The notes beneath the pieces are model-generated. The model saw only the letters and a list, made by a program, of their open reading frames with translations. It was not told the origin of the DNA and made no database searches. From contig NZ_JAKGTH010000010.1 in NCBI RefSeq assembly GCF_021568705.1, positions 1-64,000 of the forward strand: a DNA stretch of 64,000 bases. The letters are read 5' to 3'. This document shows, piece after piece, positions 7,479 to 17,847 of the stretch. Source of the DNA: Gillisia lutea (GTDB taxonomy: Bacteria > Bacteroidota > Bacteroidia > Flavobacteriales > Flavobacteriaceae). Every line of letters begins with the position of its first letter. Position 1 is the first letter of the stretch. Position numbers and translations under genes: made by a program.

Positions 7479-8639
7479 ATGATGAAAGAGGAAATTCTGC
7501 ATATTATATATAAAAAGCTTACCACTTCATTAAATGAAGAAGAGCAAAATCAGTTTCAAGAATGGGTAAATGCCTCTCAAGAAAATGAAGATCTATACAA
7601 AAAGATCGAGCTCTATAAAACCTATGGAAAAGATCTGCATAAAATCGACAATTTAGATGTCGATAAGGCGTGGTTAGAAATGTTGGATAAAAGGACTTCG
7701 AAACCTTCAGGTCTTTTGTTAAACTTAGTAAGAGAACCTAAATGGGCTGCACTTGCAGCTGTTTTTATAGGTAGTTTAATCTTAATCAATTTTTTATTTA
7801 AGAATCAATCTTCCGATATACAAGCCTTACCTACAGAAGTTTCGGTTGAGCTTGGGGATGACCATAAAACAGAAATTTTAACGCAATTAAGAACTGCTGA
7901 AATTGTTTCTGAAGAGGGGAAAGTTATAGCCCACCAAAGAGGTGACACCCTTATATATAGGCCGGAATTAGCGGCTTCTTCCGTGGTTGCTTATAATACC
8001 TTACAAGTACCATATGGAAAAATATTCAATGTAAAATTATCTGATGGAAGTTTTATAAAACTGAATGCGGGGAGTTCACTGAGATATCCAGTAAATTTCA
8101 CCGGGCAGGACATTAGAAGAGTTACTCTTACCGGTGAAGCCTACTTTGAGGTAAGTGAAGATAAAAATCACCCTTTCATTGTAGAGACACAAAGTCTATC
8201 TATTGAAGTTTTGGGAACTTCTTTCAATGTGAACTCATATGATGAGGATAAAGATATTCAGGTTGCTTTGGCAAGTGGTTCCGTGAAAATGTATACCGAA
8301 ACTGACATAGATGAATCTATCATTTTAAAACCAAATCAAAAAGGTTCATTCAATAAATCAGATAATTCATTAGCGGTGAGTAGTGCTGAAATTTGGCTGC
8401 ATTCCGCCTGGATTAATAATAGGCTGATTTTAAAGCAGAAGACTTTCTCTAACATTATTAAAAAGCTAGAGAGAAAGTATGGAGTGAGTATCCAGAATAA
8501 TTATTCAAAATTAAATAACGAAGTTTTTACCGCCAGTTTTGATATTGAAACTTTAGAAGAAGTATTAGCAACTTTTGCTGCCGATACTCCTTTTAAATAT
8601 GAAATAAGTGGTAAAAATATAATTATCTCAAAACCCTGA
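7479..8639 (+). CDS. FecR-family anti-sigma factor
   Basis: This membrane-spanning anti-sigma factor relays signal from the outer-membrane receptor to its sigma factor. The 386-residue protein has a cytoplasmic N-terminus that would bind the sigma factor, one membrane helix near 88-107 and a periplasmic FecR domain (about 170-275; VPYGKIFNVKLSDGSFIKLN, then GEAYFEV). The C-terminal DUF4974-like domain (about 310-384) resembles the STN fold that meets the receptor. It lies between the sigma factor and a SusC protein carrying an STN domain, the standard trans-envelope regulatory set in Bacteroidota. A hairpin with two mismatches (8653-8682) sits between it and susC. Confidence 0.94.
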   Translation: MMKEEILHIIYKKLTTSLNEEEQNQFQEWVNASQENEDLYKKIELYKTYGKDLHKIDNLDVDKAWLEMLDKRTSKPSGLLLNLVREPKWAALAAVFIGSLILINFLFKNQSSDIQALPTEVSVELGDDHKTEILTQLRTAEIVSEEGKVIAHQRGDTLIYRPELAASSVVAYNTLQVPYGKIFNVKLSDGSFIKLNAGSSLRYPVNFTGQDIRRVTLTGEAYFEVSEDKNHPFIVETQSLSIEVLGTSFNVNSYDEDKDIQVALASGSVKMYTETDIDESIILKPNQKGSFNKSDNSLAVSSAEIWLHSAWINNRLILKQKTFSNIIKKLERKYGVSIQNNYSKLNNEVFTASFDIETLEEVLATFAADTPFKYEISGKNIIISKP

Positions 8640-8736
8640 TATATAAATGAAAAATCGAGGAATGCTGCAACACTCCCCGATTAATTAAATGTTGCCCAGT
8701 AAACTATTCTATTAATTAACTAAACTATGTAAAAGT

Positions 8737-11700
8737 ATGAAAAACAATTTTGTGATGAGGCAGAAAAAGCCTCATTTTAAAAACCATCTTTTAGCGATGA
8801 AGCTAACCACATTACTGTTCTTAATTACGTTATTTTCGGTAAATGCGAATTCTTATTCTCAAAAAACCAAAATCTCTTTAGATGTTGCTAACCAGAGCAT
8901 TGCAGATATTTTAAGAGAAATTGAATCAAAAACAGATTTTAAATTCATTTACAACCTTAATAAGGTAGATGATGAAAGAACTGTTTCTATACATGCTGTC
9001 AAGCAACCCGTTTCCCAAATTTTAGATAAGATATTTAAAAATACCAATACAGAGTATCTGCTTCGTAATAAGCTCATCCTGTTAAGACCACGGGAAAATA
9101 ATATTTTAGAGAAGACATCCCAAGGGGTGAATTTACAGCAGACTGTAAGTGGAACTGTTCGTGATAATAAAGGAATGCCTTTCCCTGGGGTCACAATTAT
9201 AATTAAAGGAACTAAGGTAGGGACTACCACCAACTTTGATGGCAATTATCGCATCGCCGTAGATGCGCAATCGGTGCTAGAATTTTCTTACGTAGGCTTT
9301 GAAACTATAGAAGTGCCGGTAGACGGACGCAGCAACATTGATGTGGAATTGAAGGAATCTTTAGAGGGAATCGATGAAGTGGTTGTTATTGGTTATGGAA
9401 CGACCAAAAAAGAAAATATCACCGGGTCTGTGGGTATTGTGGATATGAAAAGTTTTCAAAACCAAGCTCCTACAATAAGTGTAGACCAAGGGTTACAAGG
9501 CTTGGTAGCAGGTGTAAATGTAAGTTCTCCTAACGGGCAGCCAGGTTCTGCCTCTAAAATTCGTATTAGAGGAACAACTTCTCTATTTGGTAGCAATCAG
9601 CCTTTATACGTTATTGATGGAATCCCGGTTGTCTCAGAAAGTAATATTCCAATTGGAGGGACAGAAGGACAGAACCTTGGGCTGGAACTTGACAGCCAGG
9701 GTTTAAGTACGCCAATTGGTAATATCAACCCGAGTGATATTAAATCTATTACCGTGCTTAAAGATGCTTCTGCTGCTGCTATTTATGGTTCGCGAGCTGC
9801 AAATGGAGTAATAATTATTACAACTAAAACCGGAAGCAAGAACGACCAAACTCAGTTTGAACTTACTACGTCGGCAACGGTTCAAAATACACCTTCTCTA
9901 GATGTTCTTAATGCTCAGCAATTTAAAGATGTATGGACAACTGCTGTTAACAATAGCTCCAGTACCGATGCATTTTCTCAAAGTATTCGTGATGGCTCTT
10001 ATTTTGGAAACGCAGATACCAATTGGGAAGAATTGTTAGACCCGGGGAATCAAATATCAACAAACGTTAATTTGAGCGTTCGAGGAGGAAGTAATAAAAC
10101 TCAATATTCTACCTCATTATCAACTTTAGATGAACAAGCCGCATTTGAGGGTTCTTATAGAAAAAGATATACAATTAACTTAAATTTGAATACTGAAGCT
10201 ACCGATAATTGGAATTTTGGTACGAGAATCCAAACCACTTATGCCAATCAATCTTCTACCGACTCAGGATTATATGATCGTCTTTTTATTTTTAGACCCG
10301 ATCTTCCGGAGTTTGATGAAGATGGAAATTATTCATTTTCCAGTGGTAGTAATTATGAGAGTCCCTCTGCTTTATCTCAAGCCAGAAATGAGAACAACAC
10401 CTTTTTGTTCTTAGGAACCTTTTTCACTCAGTTAGATCTGGCTAAAGGTTTACAGGCTGAAACTCGACTTTCTGTAAATTATAACACAGGAAATCAAAAT
10501 AGTTTTTATCCGGAATATACCTCTAGAGGAGGATGGAGCCGTCTTCAGGGAAATGGAGATGGCTATGCTCAAGATAGTAGAAGTCAATCCAGCGTAGTAC
10601 AGTGGCAATCTACTTTAACATACTCTAAAACTTTTAGTGAGATGCATCATTTGGAAAGTGTGGTTGGAACCACCTTTGAAAAAGTTAGCTCTTCTTATAA
10701 TAAAGCTTTTGGTGAAGGATTTAGTAACGGCGTATTGAACAATGTTAGTAATGCTACCTCCAGTAACGGGGGGCTTTCCGCTAGCCAGGGTTCAGGGCTG
10801 GCCTCTTATTTTGGAAGGGTGTATTATGATTATGATCAACGTTATCTTTTAACCTTAGTAGGGAGAGTTGATGGCTCTTCTAAGTTTGCAGTAGAAAATA
10901 AGTACGCTTTCTTTCCTGCGGTAGCCGTAGCCTGGAGAACGTCTCAGGAAAATTTTCTTATAGATAATAAAGTTATAAATAATTTAAAGTTTAAAGCAAG
11001 TTTGGGAACAACCGGACAGCAGGATTTTGGCCCGTATCAGTGGAGAACTTTATATGAAACTTATAGCTATGGAGGTACGAGTGCGGTTATTCTTACTCAA
11101 TTGGGGAATGATAAATTAAGATGGGAAACTACAAGGCAACTGGATTTTGGAACCGAATTCGGATTATTCAATAATAGAATTTCCGGGGAGATAGGTTTTT
11201 ATCAAAAAGATACCAGAGATGCTATTTTTCCTGTCATACCACCTGGAAACACTGGAATTTCCACAGTACTCGCCAACGTAGGGGAAACTCGTAATACTGG
11301 TGTGGAGATGTTATTGAATTTAGGTGTAGTGCAAACTCCAAATTTTTCTTGGGATATTAGAATAAATGCTACTAAGAATAACAATAAACTTACAAAGATA
11401 GCTGATGATTATAAGGATGATGATGGATTTGTATCTGGTATACCAGGAAACGGAGGGCGATTACGTGAAGGCAGCCCAATTGGGTTAATCTATGGCTATG
11501 AGGCAGATGGGATCTTCCAAAATCAAGAAACTATAGATGCGCTTAATGCGGGGGCTGCAGATGGAGTATATCAGGATGACGAAACTGCTCTTGGAGATTT
11601 ACGCTTCAAAGATATTTCTGGGCCTGAAGGAGTTCCAGATGGTAAAATCACCACGTTCGATCAAAAAGTAATAGGAGATTCTCAACCAGATCTGTATGGC

Positions 11701-12198
11701 GGGTTTTCAAGTAGCTTTAGATTTAAACAACTTACCTTATCTGCCCAGTTCAGTTATTCGGTAGGAAACGATTTGTTATGGTTTGCACAAACTAGAAACA
11801 TAAATTTTCAAAGCTCTTTCTTTGCTGAGAATAAAATAACAGATGTTCTTAATGCATGGACTCCTGAAAATCCCACTAATCAGCCCAGAATGGTTTACAG
11901 AGATCCAAATAGCAACGGTAGGCTTTCTAGTTACTATGTTCACGACGCTTCTTACTTAAGGTTGAACACACTTAACTTAAGATATAATTTCCCTAAACAA
12001 ATTTTAGATAAACTCTCTTTTGTAAAGAGTCTGGCAGTTTATGGTATCGCCCAAAACGTGCTAACCTTTACCAAATATCCGGGAGCTAACCCACAAGGAG
12101 GAACTTTATTTAATAATGATATTTCAGGTTCAGGCCGTGATACCAATAGATATCCTTCGCAAAGTGCTTACACACTGGGTGTTAATTTAAGATTCTAA
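8737..12198 (+). CDS. SusC/RagA-family TonB-dependent receptor with STN domain
   Basis: This outer-membrane barrel imports oligomers with its SusD partner using TonB energy. The 1153-residue protein has a signal region (about 20-42), an STN signalling domain (about 48-108), a carboxypeptidase-regulatory-like domain (about 137-212, with VSGTVRDNKGMPFPGVTI) and a plug domain (about 225-365; IRIRGTTSLFGSNQPLYVIDG). The rest is barrel ending in Phe. The STN domain shows that it signals to the FecR anti-sigma factor just upstream. SusD follows 10 bases later. No glycosidase lies nearby, and the next gene is a protease, so a peptide or protein-derived ligand is possible. The substrate is unknown. 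Confidence 0.95.
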   Translation: MKNNFVMRQKKPHFKNHLLAMKLTTLLFLITLFSVNANSYSQKTKISLDVANQSIADILREIESKTDFKFIYNLNKVDDERTVSIHAVKQPVSQILDKIFKNTNTEYLLRNKLILLRPRENNILEKTSQGVNLQQTVSGTVRDNKGMPFPGVTIIIKGTKVGTTTNFDGNYRIAVDAQSVLEFSYVGFETIEVPVDGRSNIDVELKESLEGIDEVVVIGYGTTKKENITGSVGIVDMKSFQNQAPTISVDQGLQGLVAGVNVSSPNGQPGSASKIRIRGTTSLFGSNQPLYVIDGIPVVSESNIPIGGTEGQNLGLELDSQGLSTPIGNINPSDIKSITVLKDASAAAIYGSRAANGVIIITTKTGSKNDQTQFELTTSATVQNTPSLDVLNAQQFKDVWTTAVNNSSSTDAFSQSIRDGSYFGNADTNWEELLDPGNQISTNVNLSVRGGSNKTQYSTSLSTLDEQAAFEGSYRKRYTINLNLNTEATDNWNFGTRIQTTYANQSSTDSGLYDRLFIFRPDLPEFDEDGNYSFSSGSNYESPSALSQARNENNTFLFLGTFFTQLDLAKGLQAETRLSVNYNTGNQNSFYPEYTSRGGWSRLQGNGDGYAQDSRSQSSVVQWQSTLTYSKTFSEMHHLESVVGTTFEKVSSSYNKAFGEGFSNGVLNNVSNATSSNGGLSASQGSGLASYFGRVYYDYDQRYLLTLVGRVDGSSKFAVENKYAFFPAVAVAWRTSQENFLIDNKVINNLKFKASLGTTGQQDFGPYQWRTLYETYSYGGTSAVILTQLGNDKLRWETTRQLDFGTEFGLFNNRISGEIGFYQKDTRDAIFPVIPPGNTGISTVLANVGETRNTGVEMLLNLGVVQTPNFSWDIRINATKNNNKLTKIADDYKDDDGFVSGIPGNGGRLREGSPIGLIYGYEADGIFQNQETIDALNAGAADGVYQDDETALGDLRFKDISGPEGVPDGKITTFDQKVIGDSQPDLYGGFSSSFRFKQLTLSAQFSYSVGNDLLWFAQTRNINFQSSFFAENKITDVLNAWTPENPTNQPRMVYRDPNSNGRLSSYYVHDASYLRLNTLNLRYNFPKQILDKLSFVKSLAVYGIAQNVLTFTKYPGANPQGGTLFNNDISGSGRDTNRYPSQSAYTLGVNLRF

Positions 12199-12208
12199 TA
12201 AAAACATC

Positions 12209-13555
12209 ATGAAAAAATATTTTATATATAGCCTTATCTTATTACTTACGGTATCCTGCGAGCTTACAGATGCCATAGATCAAGATCCGCCAGACAACCT
12301 GGTTCCGGGTAACGTTATTAAAAATGAAGAAGATGCTCAGGCATTATTAAATGGAGTATACGGTCAGATAGTTTCCTATACTACCGCTCATTATTATATG
12401 TATTCAGAAACTATTCCAAGTGCCATGATTGGTACGATGAGCAGTGCAGGAGGAGGATCGGCGAATTCAGAGTTTGCCGAGAACGATCTCTCTATTGATA
12501 ATTCTAATGTGAACAGCTTCTGGAAAATTATTTATTCCGTTGTTGATGCAGCTAATAACAGCATAGCACTTACAGCAGAACTTCCCGCCAGTGAGATTTC
12601 TGAAACCACCAGAAATGAAATTATTGGGGAAGCTCATTTTTTGAGAGCGATGGGCACCTTCGATTTACTGAGATACTTTGGTCAATTTTATGATGCTTCA
12701 AGTAGTTTAGGAATAATTTTACGTACAGAACCGGTGAATTTCATTAGTAGAGACAAAGCTCGAAATACGGTTGCAGAAAGTTATTCGCAAATATTATCCG
12801 ATTTAGATTTTGCAATTGCAAATGCACCCGATTTTAATGTTAATTACAGGGCCTCAAAAGTTGCTGCACTTGCTTTAAAGGCAAGAGTGCTATTGTATAA
12901 AGGTGATTATGCTGAAGCTGCTAGTATTGCAGATCAAGTAATTAACTCCGGTAGCCGAAATCTGGAAGGAACTTTTGAAGATACATTTGATAAAGGTCTT
13001 AGTTCTTCTGAAATTATCTTACAAACCTATAGAGATGAGAATTCTGATAGTGATCAAAATAACAGAAAGCGTTTTTATTTGGGAAGAGCAGGAACAACTT
13101 GGTTTGCTAATTTAATGAATGAAGACCCCAGACAAGCTTTTACATACTCTGGGACTACTGTTTTAAAAGTGAATAACAGTACCACATATAGACCAACTTA
13201 TTTTATAAGATTGGCAGAGATGTATCTTATAAAATCTGAAGCACTAGCTCGAAGTGGTGCAACTTTAGAAGAAAGTAAGGCGCCCCTAGATGTTATACGA
13301 ATGCGTGCCGGACTAGAGATGTCGGCAGCCGAAAGTTTACCAGAACTTATGGATGATATCTTTGAAGAATATATCAAAGAATTGGCCTTCGAAAATGGTA
13401 GTGATTGGTTTGCAGCGATTCGCTTTGATAAAGCAATGGAGTTAAAATCTACTATAACTTCAGTAAATCAATATATTCTACCTATTCCTTTAACGGAAAT
13501 TGAAGGAAATCAGCTGCTTGGGCCGGGCGATCAAAATCCTGGGTATAACTTTTAG
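12209..13555 (+). CDS. SusD/RagB-family outer-membrane lipoprotein
   Basis: This surface lipoprotein caps the SusC barrel and binds the substrate. The 448-residue protein begins with a lipoprotein signal (LLLTVSC, Cys17). It has the SusD N-terminal segment (LLNGVYGQI), TPR-like helices (EAHFLRAMGTFDLLRYFG) and the C-terminal RagB part with YFIRLAEMYLIKSEALAR. The ending PGYNF is typical of the family. It is the last gene of the sigma/FecR/SusC/SusD unit. The substrate cannot be read from sequence. Confidence 0.95.
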   Translation: MKKYFIYSLILLLTVSCELTDAIDQDPPDNLVPGNVIKNEEDAQALLNGVYGQIVSYTTAHYYMYSETIPSAMIGTMSSAGGGSANSEFAENDLSIDNSNVNSFWKIIYSVVDAANNSIALTAELPASEISETTRNEIIGEAHFLRAMGTFDLLRYFGQFYDASSSLGIILRTEPVNFISRDKARNTVAESYSQILSDLDFAIANAPDFNVNYRASKVAALALKARVLLYKGDYAEAASIADQVINSGSRNLEGTFEDTFDKGLSSSEIILQTYRDENSDSDQNNRKRFYLGRAGTTWFANLMNEDPRQAFTYSGTTVLKVNNSTTYRPTYFIRLAEMYLIKSEALARSGATLEESKAPLDVIRMRAGLEMSAAESLPELMDDIFEEYIKELAFENGSDWFAAIRFDKAMELKSTITSVNQYILPIPLTEIEGNQLLGPGDQNPGYNF

Positions 13556-13584
13556 ATAAAAATTTTTATTAGCCATATTCATTC

Positions 13585-13618
13585 AACAGGGTTGCCATTA
13601 TTTGGAGGCAATCCTGTT
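13585..13618 (+). terminator. Hairpin between susD and the M16 peptidase gene
   Basis: AACAGGGTTGCC pairs with GGCAATCCTGTT (12 pairs, one G-U) around a 10-base loop. Only a short T-run follows, so it may be a weak terminator or an mRNA-processing hairpin that uncouples the protease from susCD. Confidence 0.45.
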
Positions 13619-13634
13619 TCCCTAAAACAGAATT

Positions 13635-16454
13635 ATGAGAATTATGAAGATAGCAATGCGCATCTTTCTATTGTTATTGGTAGGAAGCACGTTTGCACAA
13701 GACAAAGATCAATTTTTCACTTTAAATCAAAAGCTACCTTTAGATCCATCGGTAAGAACAGGAAAATTGGAAAATGGATTGACTTATTATATTAAAGAAA
13801 ATAAACGTCCCGAAGATAAAGCTGAAATGAGATTGGTTATTAATGCCGGTTCCATTTTAGAAGATGAAGATCAGCAAGGTTTAGCACATTTCGTGGAACA
13901 TATGGCGTTCAACGGGACTAAAAATTTTAAGAAGAATGAATTAATAGATTACTTGCAAAGTATAGGTGTCGAGTTTGGTGCAGATCTAAATGCTCATACT
14001 GGATTTGATGAAACAGTTTATAAGCTCTCGGTTCCTACAGATAATGAAGAAATTTTTAATACCAGTTTGCAGGTTTTAAGAGATTGGGCCGATGGACTCA
14101 CATTTTCTAACGAAGAAATTGATAATGAGCGGGGAGTGGTAGCCGAAGAGTTAAGGGCAAGAAGCGGAGCTGGTACACGTATGTATTATAAAGCAATTCC
14201 GGTAATGACAAACAACTCGAGATATGCCGAAAGACTGCCAATTGGAAAATTAGATATTATCCTTAATTCTAAATACGACGCTGTTAAGCGGTTCTATAGG
14301 GAGTGGTACCGACCTGATTTAATGGCTTTAATTCTAGTGGGAGATTTTGACGTAGACGAAACTGAACAAAAGATACAGCGTTCTTTTAGTTCGTTAAAAA
14401 ACCCCACTAAGACCAGAGAGAGGAAGCTGTATGATATTCCGGAGGCCAAAGAGCCTAAAGCTATTGTGATTACAGATGAAGAAGCAAGAGGTTACAGTGC
14501 TTCAGTTTATTTCAAGAAGAATGCAGATCCTACTGTTTTCTATAAAGATTATAAAAGAGATTTGTTGAAACTTCTCTATTCAGGAATGTTGAGGGAACGT
14601 TTTAATGAAGAAGCTTTAAAAAAAGATGCATCCTTTCTTTCAGCATCGGCTGGAATAGGAATGTTCTTAACGAATGTAGACAGCTATTATCTTAAAGCGA
14701 ATTTAAAGGAAGATAAAATATTAGAAGGCTATAAAGCAATGGTAGCTGAAAGTGAAAGAGCGAGGCGTTTTGGTTTTACCCAAGGAGAGTTGGAGCGTTA
14801 TAAGGCTGACCTTCTAACAAATGCAGAATTCTTCAAAAATGAGGCAGATAAAATTCCTTCCAGAATTTTTGTAGAACGACTTATAGATCTCTTTACTTTC
14901 AACGATCCGGTGGTAAGTGAACAATTTAAATATGATTTTTATAAGACCATTTTACCCACAATTACTCTTCAGGAAGTAAATAAGATAGGAGGGGAATGGT
15001 TAAATACTAGTAATGTAGCCATAGTAATTAATGCTCCTGAAGACGACGCTATTGAGCTTCCATCAGAAGAGCGTTTCCTCCAAATCCTTAAAAGTGCTAA
15101 AACAATGGAGCTTTCTCCGTATGTTGATAATCTGAAGAATATGGAATTAATGACCGAAAAACCCGTGGCAGGAGAAATTATTTCTTCCAGATACATTGAA
15201 AGTATTAATACTACGGTCTGGAAATTTGCCAATGGGGTTACGGTAATGGCTAAGCCTACAACGTTTCAAAATGATATTATTTCTATGAGCGGATTTCGCC
15301 CTGGCGGAAGTTCTAATTCCCCAGATTCTATTTTTGTTTCAGCGCGGGAAGCCGGAAGAATTGTAAGTGAAAGCGGCCTGAATAACATAAGCGCTATAAA
15401 TTTAGGAAAGTTGAATATGGGGAAGAATGTCAAGGTAACTCCATATATAAATTATTACGACGATTTAATGTCGGGAAGTAGTTCTACAAAAGATTTGGAG
15501 CGTATGTTTGAAATGACTCATTTGTATTTTACAGCACCTAATAAGGATGTGAATAGTTTTGAAACCCATAAGGAGCGATTGAAAACTTTGTACAAACGAA
15601 CCGAAGATAACCCGGGATCGTATTTTGAAGAGATGATAGCCAAAACGATGACTCAAAACGACATGAGAAGCATTCCTCTTAAAGTAGATCAAATTGAAAG
15701 CGAACTGAATATCGATGAGGCTTTCCAGTTCTATAAAGAACGTTTTTCTAATGCTAACGGATTTACCTTCATTTTCGCAGGAAATTTCGAACTAGATTCA
15801 ATTAAAGATTTATCTGCGACTTATTTAGGGAGTTTACCGTCAGACACTTCAATTGAAAGCAATTGGAGGGATTTTGGAATGCGTAGAGTTACCGGTCGGG
15901 TGCAGAAGGATGTTTATAAAGGAATAGAAGATAAAAGTCAGGTAGATATGCGTTTTACTGGAACCTTAAAATTTACTCCCGAAAAAGCTAAAGAACTTCA
16001 AATATTAGCGAAGGTTTTAAAAATTAAATTAACTGAGGAGTTACGAGAAAAGATGGGAGGCGTATATGGCGTTCGGGTTTCCGGTTTTGCGACAGATAGT
16101 CCTTATCAGTGGTATAGACTTGCAGTACAATTCACTTGCTCTCCAGAAAATGTTGAGAAATTAAAAACGAAGGTTCTTGAAGAGATCGATAGCATTAAAA
16201 AAGATGGAGTTTCCCCAGAGAATATAAACAAGGTAAAGGAAATGGAACGAGGGAATGTAAAGGAATTTTTGAAATATGATTCATTCTGGATTTCTAAAAT
16301 TCGTGAATCTTATGAGAATGATCGTGAATTGGATAGCTTTTTAAACTTTGAAGAAGAGATCGAGAGTATAAGCTCTGAAAGTTTACAGGAAGCCGCGAAT
16401 ACTTATTTTGACTCTTCAAATTATGCGGAGTTTATACTATACCCCGAGGAATAA
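13635..16454 (+). CDS. M16-family zinc metalloprotease (pitrilysin/insulinase type)
   Basis: This is a secreted two-half zinc protease that degrades peptides. The 939-residue protein has a signal peptide ending near FAQ (residue 21). The inverted zinc motif HFVEH is at 85-89, and the downstream glutamates lie in NERGVVAEELRARS. Three further M16 domains follow, and the second half lacks the zinc motif, as expected. The start could be any of the Met residues 1, 4 or 8. The gene sits 79 bases after susD, with a hairpin in between, and ends at a shared terminator. Co-expression with susCD would suggest a peptide-uptake role, but this is inference. Confidence 0.93.
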   Translation: MRIMKIAMRIFLLLLVGSTFAQDKDQFFTLNQKLPLDPSVRTGKLENGLTYYIKENKRPEDKAEMRLVINAGSILEDEDQQGLAHFVEHMAFNGTKNFKKNELIDYLQSIGVEFGADLNAHTGFDETVYKLSVPTDNEEIFNTSLQVLRDWADGLTFSNEEIDNERGVVAEELRARSGAGTRMYYKAIPVMTNNSRYAERLPIGKLDIILNSKYDAVKRFYREWYRPDLMALILVGDFDVDETEQKIQRSFSSLKNPTKTRERKLYDIPEAKEPKAIVITDEEARGYSASVYFKKNADPTVFYKDYKRDLLKLLYSGMLRERFNEEALKKDASFLSASAGIGMFLTNVDSYYLKANLKEDKILEGYKAMVAESERARRFGFTQGELERYKADLLTNAEFFKNEADKIPSRIFVERLIDLFTFNDPVVSEQFKYDFYKTILPTITLQEVNKIGGEWLNTSNVAIVINAPEDDAIELPSEERFLQILKSAKTMELSPYVDNLKNMELMTEKPVAGEIISSRYIESINTTVWKFANGVTVMAKPTTFQNDIISMSGFRPGGSSNSPDSIFVSAREAGRIVSESGLNNISAINLGKLNMGKNVKVTPYINYYDDLMSGSSSTKDLERMFEMTHLYFTAPNKDVNSFETHKERLKTLYKRTEDNPGSYFEEMIAKTMTQNDMRSIPLKVDQIESELNIDEAFQFYKERFSNANGFTFIFAGNFELDSIKDLSATYLGSLPSDTSIESNWRDFGMRRVTGRVQKDVYKGIEDKSQVDMRFTGTLKFTPEKAKELQILAKVLKIKLTEELREKMGGVYGVRVSGFATDSPYQWYRLAVQFTCSPENVEKLKTKVLEEIDSIKKDGVSPENINKVKEMERGNVKEFLKYDSFWISKIRESYENDRELDSFLNFEEEIESISSESLQEAANTYFDSSNYAEFILYPEE

Positions 16455-16476
16455 AGGTTTGAAAATATTAATCTAT

Positions 16477-16511
16477 AAAAAAAAGGGCTCCCATTAGGAA
16501 GCCCTTTTTTT
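16477..16511. terminator. Shared bidirectional terminator (M16 peptidase and murF)
   Basis: An A-run with GGGCT pairs with AGCCC and a T-run in the gap between two convergent genes. It has A- and T-runs on both sides, so it serves both strands. Confidence 0.88.
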
Positions 16512-16527
16512 GAGATTAACTATGCAT

Positions 16528-17823
16528 TTATGCTTCCTTTCGCTTCAATACCTCTACAATCCTTTCTAACGCCATTCCTCGCGAACCCTTTATAAGTATA
16601 AATCGATTAGACAAATCTGTATCGATAAGTGTTTGTTCTAACTCGCTAAATTTGGAAAATTTTCGAATTCTGTTATCTGTATTTTTAACTTGATTAAAAT
16701 TCTCACCCACTAAATAGATCTGTTCAAAATCCATATCTAGTGCAAGATTTGCTATGTTTTGATGTTCTTCGGCAGCTGATGTTCCAAGTTCAAACATATC
16801 TCCTAAAATGACTGTCTTATTTACTGCTGCATACTTATTGAAACTGTTTAAGGCTGCTGTCATACTTGTTGGATTTGCATTATAGGCATCCATGAGTAGG
16901 GAGGTTTTTCCCAGTTTTATTATTTGCGAGCGATTGTTCTTTGGGGTGTAGCCGGCTATAGCTTTTTTAATTGCTTCTTTAGGAACTTTGAAATAGTGCC
17001 CAACACTTATTGCGGCAGCTATATTTATTGCGTTGTAATTCCCTGTAAGCAAACTGGTGTAAAGAGTGTCCTTTACTACTACCTGAGCAGTTTGACTATT
17101 GTTGGAATAGTTAACCTGCATGTCTGCATCTGGGGCGCTTCCGAAGGAAAAAGTATTTTTATACGCTAATTGTTTCTTCTGTATAGGATCGTCCAGATTA
17201 AGAAAAAGCAGTTTTGAATTATCCTTTAAATAAGTGTATAGTTCGCTTTTCGCTTTTATAACTCCTTCAATACTGCCAAAACCTTCCAGGTGTGCTTTAC
17301 CGAAATTCGTAATATACCCAAAGTCAGGGTTTGCGATCTTACATAAAGCTTCAATTTCCTTTGGGCGATTAGCTCCCATTTCTACAATTCCAAACTCGGT
17401 AGTTTCTTTCATTGAAAACAATGTGAGCGGGACCCCGATATGATTGTTAAGGTTTCCAAGTGTTGCTACAGTCTCAAATTTTCTTCTAAGCACTGCATGA
17501 ATAAGTTCTTTGGTGGTGGTTTTACCGTTGCTTCCTGTTATAGCTAAGATAGGAATACCGAGTTGATTCCTGTGATAATTTGCTAGCGTAGCTAAGGTTT
17601 CTAATGTATTACTTACAAGAATATATCGATCATCTTTTGCTAATTCTTCATCATCGACTACAGCATAATACTGACTTTTAGCTACAGCCTGTTCAGCAAA
17701 AAGATTTCCGTTAAAATTATCACCTTTAAGTGCGAAGAAAAGTTGTTTGGTTTGAATGCTTCTAGTATCAGTAGCAACTCCCTTACTTTGAAGGAATATT
17801 TGATATAGCTGATTTATTTCCAT
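16528..17823 (-). CDS. murF: UDP-N-acetylmuramoyl-tripeptide--D-Ala-D-Ala ligase
   Basis: This enzyme adds D-Ala-D-Ala to the UDP-MurNAc-tripeptide, the last cytoplasmic step of the peptidoglycan precursor. The 431-residue protein has the N-terminal MurF domain (GVATDTRSI), the ATP-binding motif ITGSNGKTTTKE (95-106), and the central and C-terminal ligase domains (LMDAYNANPTSM, ILGDMFELG). It lies downstream of gldJ on the same strand. A 177-base gap with an elaborate inverted-repeat element (17848-17980) lies between them and may regulate or terminate read-through from gldJ. Confidence 0.96.
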   Translation of the reverse strand: MEINQLYQIFLQSKGVATDTRSIQTKQLFFALKGDNFNGNLFAEQAVAKSQYYAVVDDEELAKDDRYILVSNTLETLATLANYHRNQLGIPILAITGSNGKTTTKELIHAVLRRKFETVATLGNLNNHIGVPLTLFSMKETTEFGIVEMGANRPKEIEALCKIANPDFGYITNFGKAHLEGFGSIEGVIKAKSELYTYLKDNSKLLFLNLDDPIQKKQLAYKNTFSFGSAPDADMQVNYSNNSQTAQVVVKDTLYTSLLTGNYNAINIAAAISVGHYFKVPKEAIKKAIAGYTPKNNRSQIIKLGKTSLLMDAYNANPTSMTAALNSFNKYAAVNKTVILGDMFELGTSAAEEHQNIANLALDMDFEQIYLVGENFNQVKNTDNRIRKFSKFSELEQTLIDTDLSNRFILIKGSRGMALERIVEVLKRKEA

Positions 17824-17847
17824 AGAACCTATTTTTGGGTATTAAAA

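Noticed and set aside
8653-8682. Hairpin between fecR and susC
   Set aside because: It has two mismatches and no T-run, so a terminator or attenuator is not supported.
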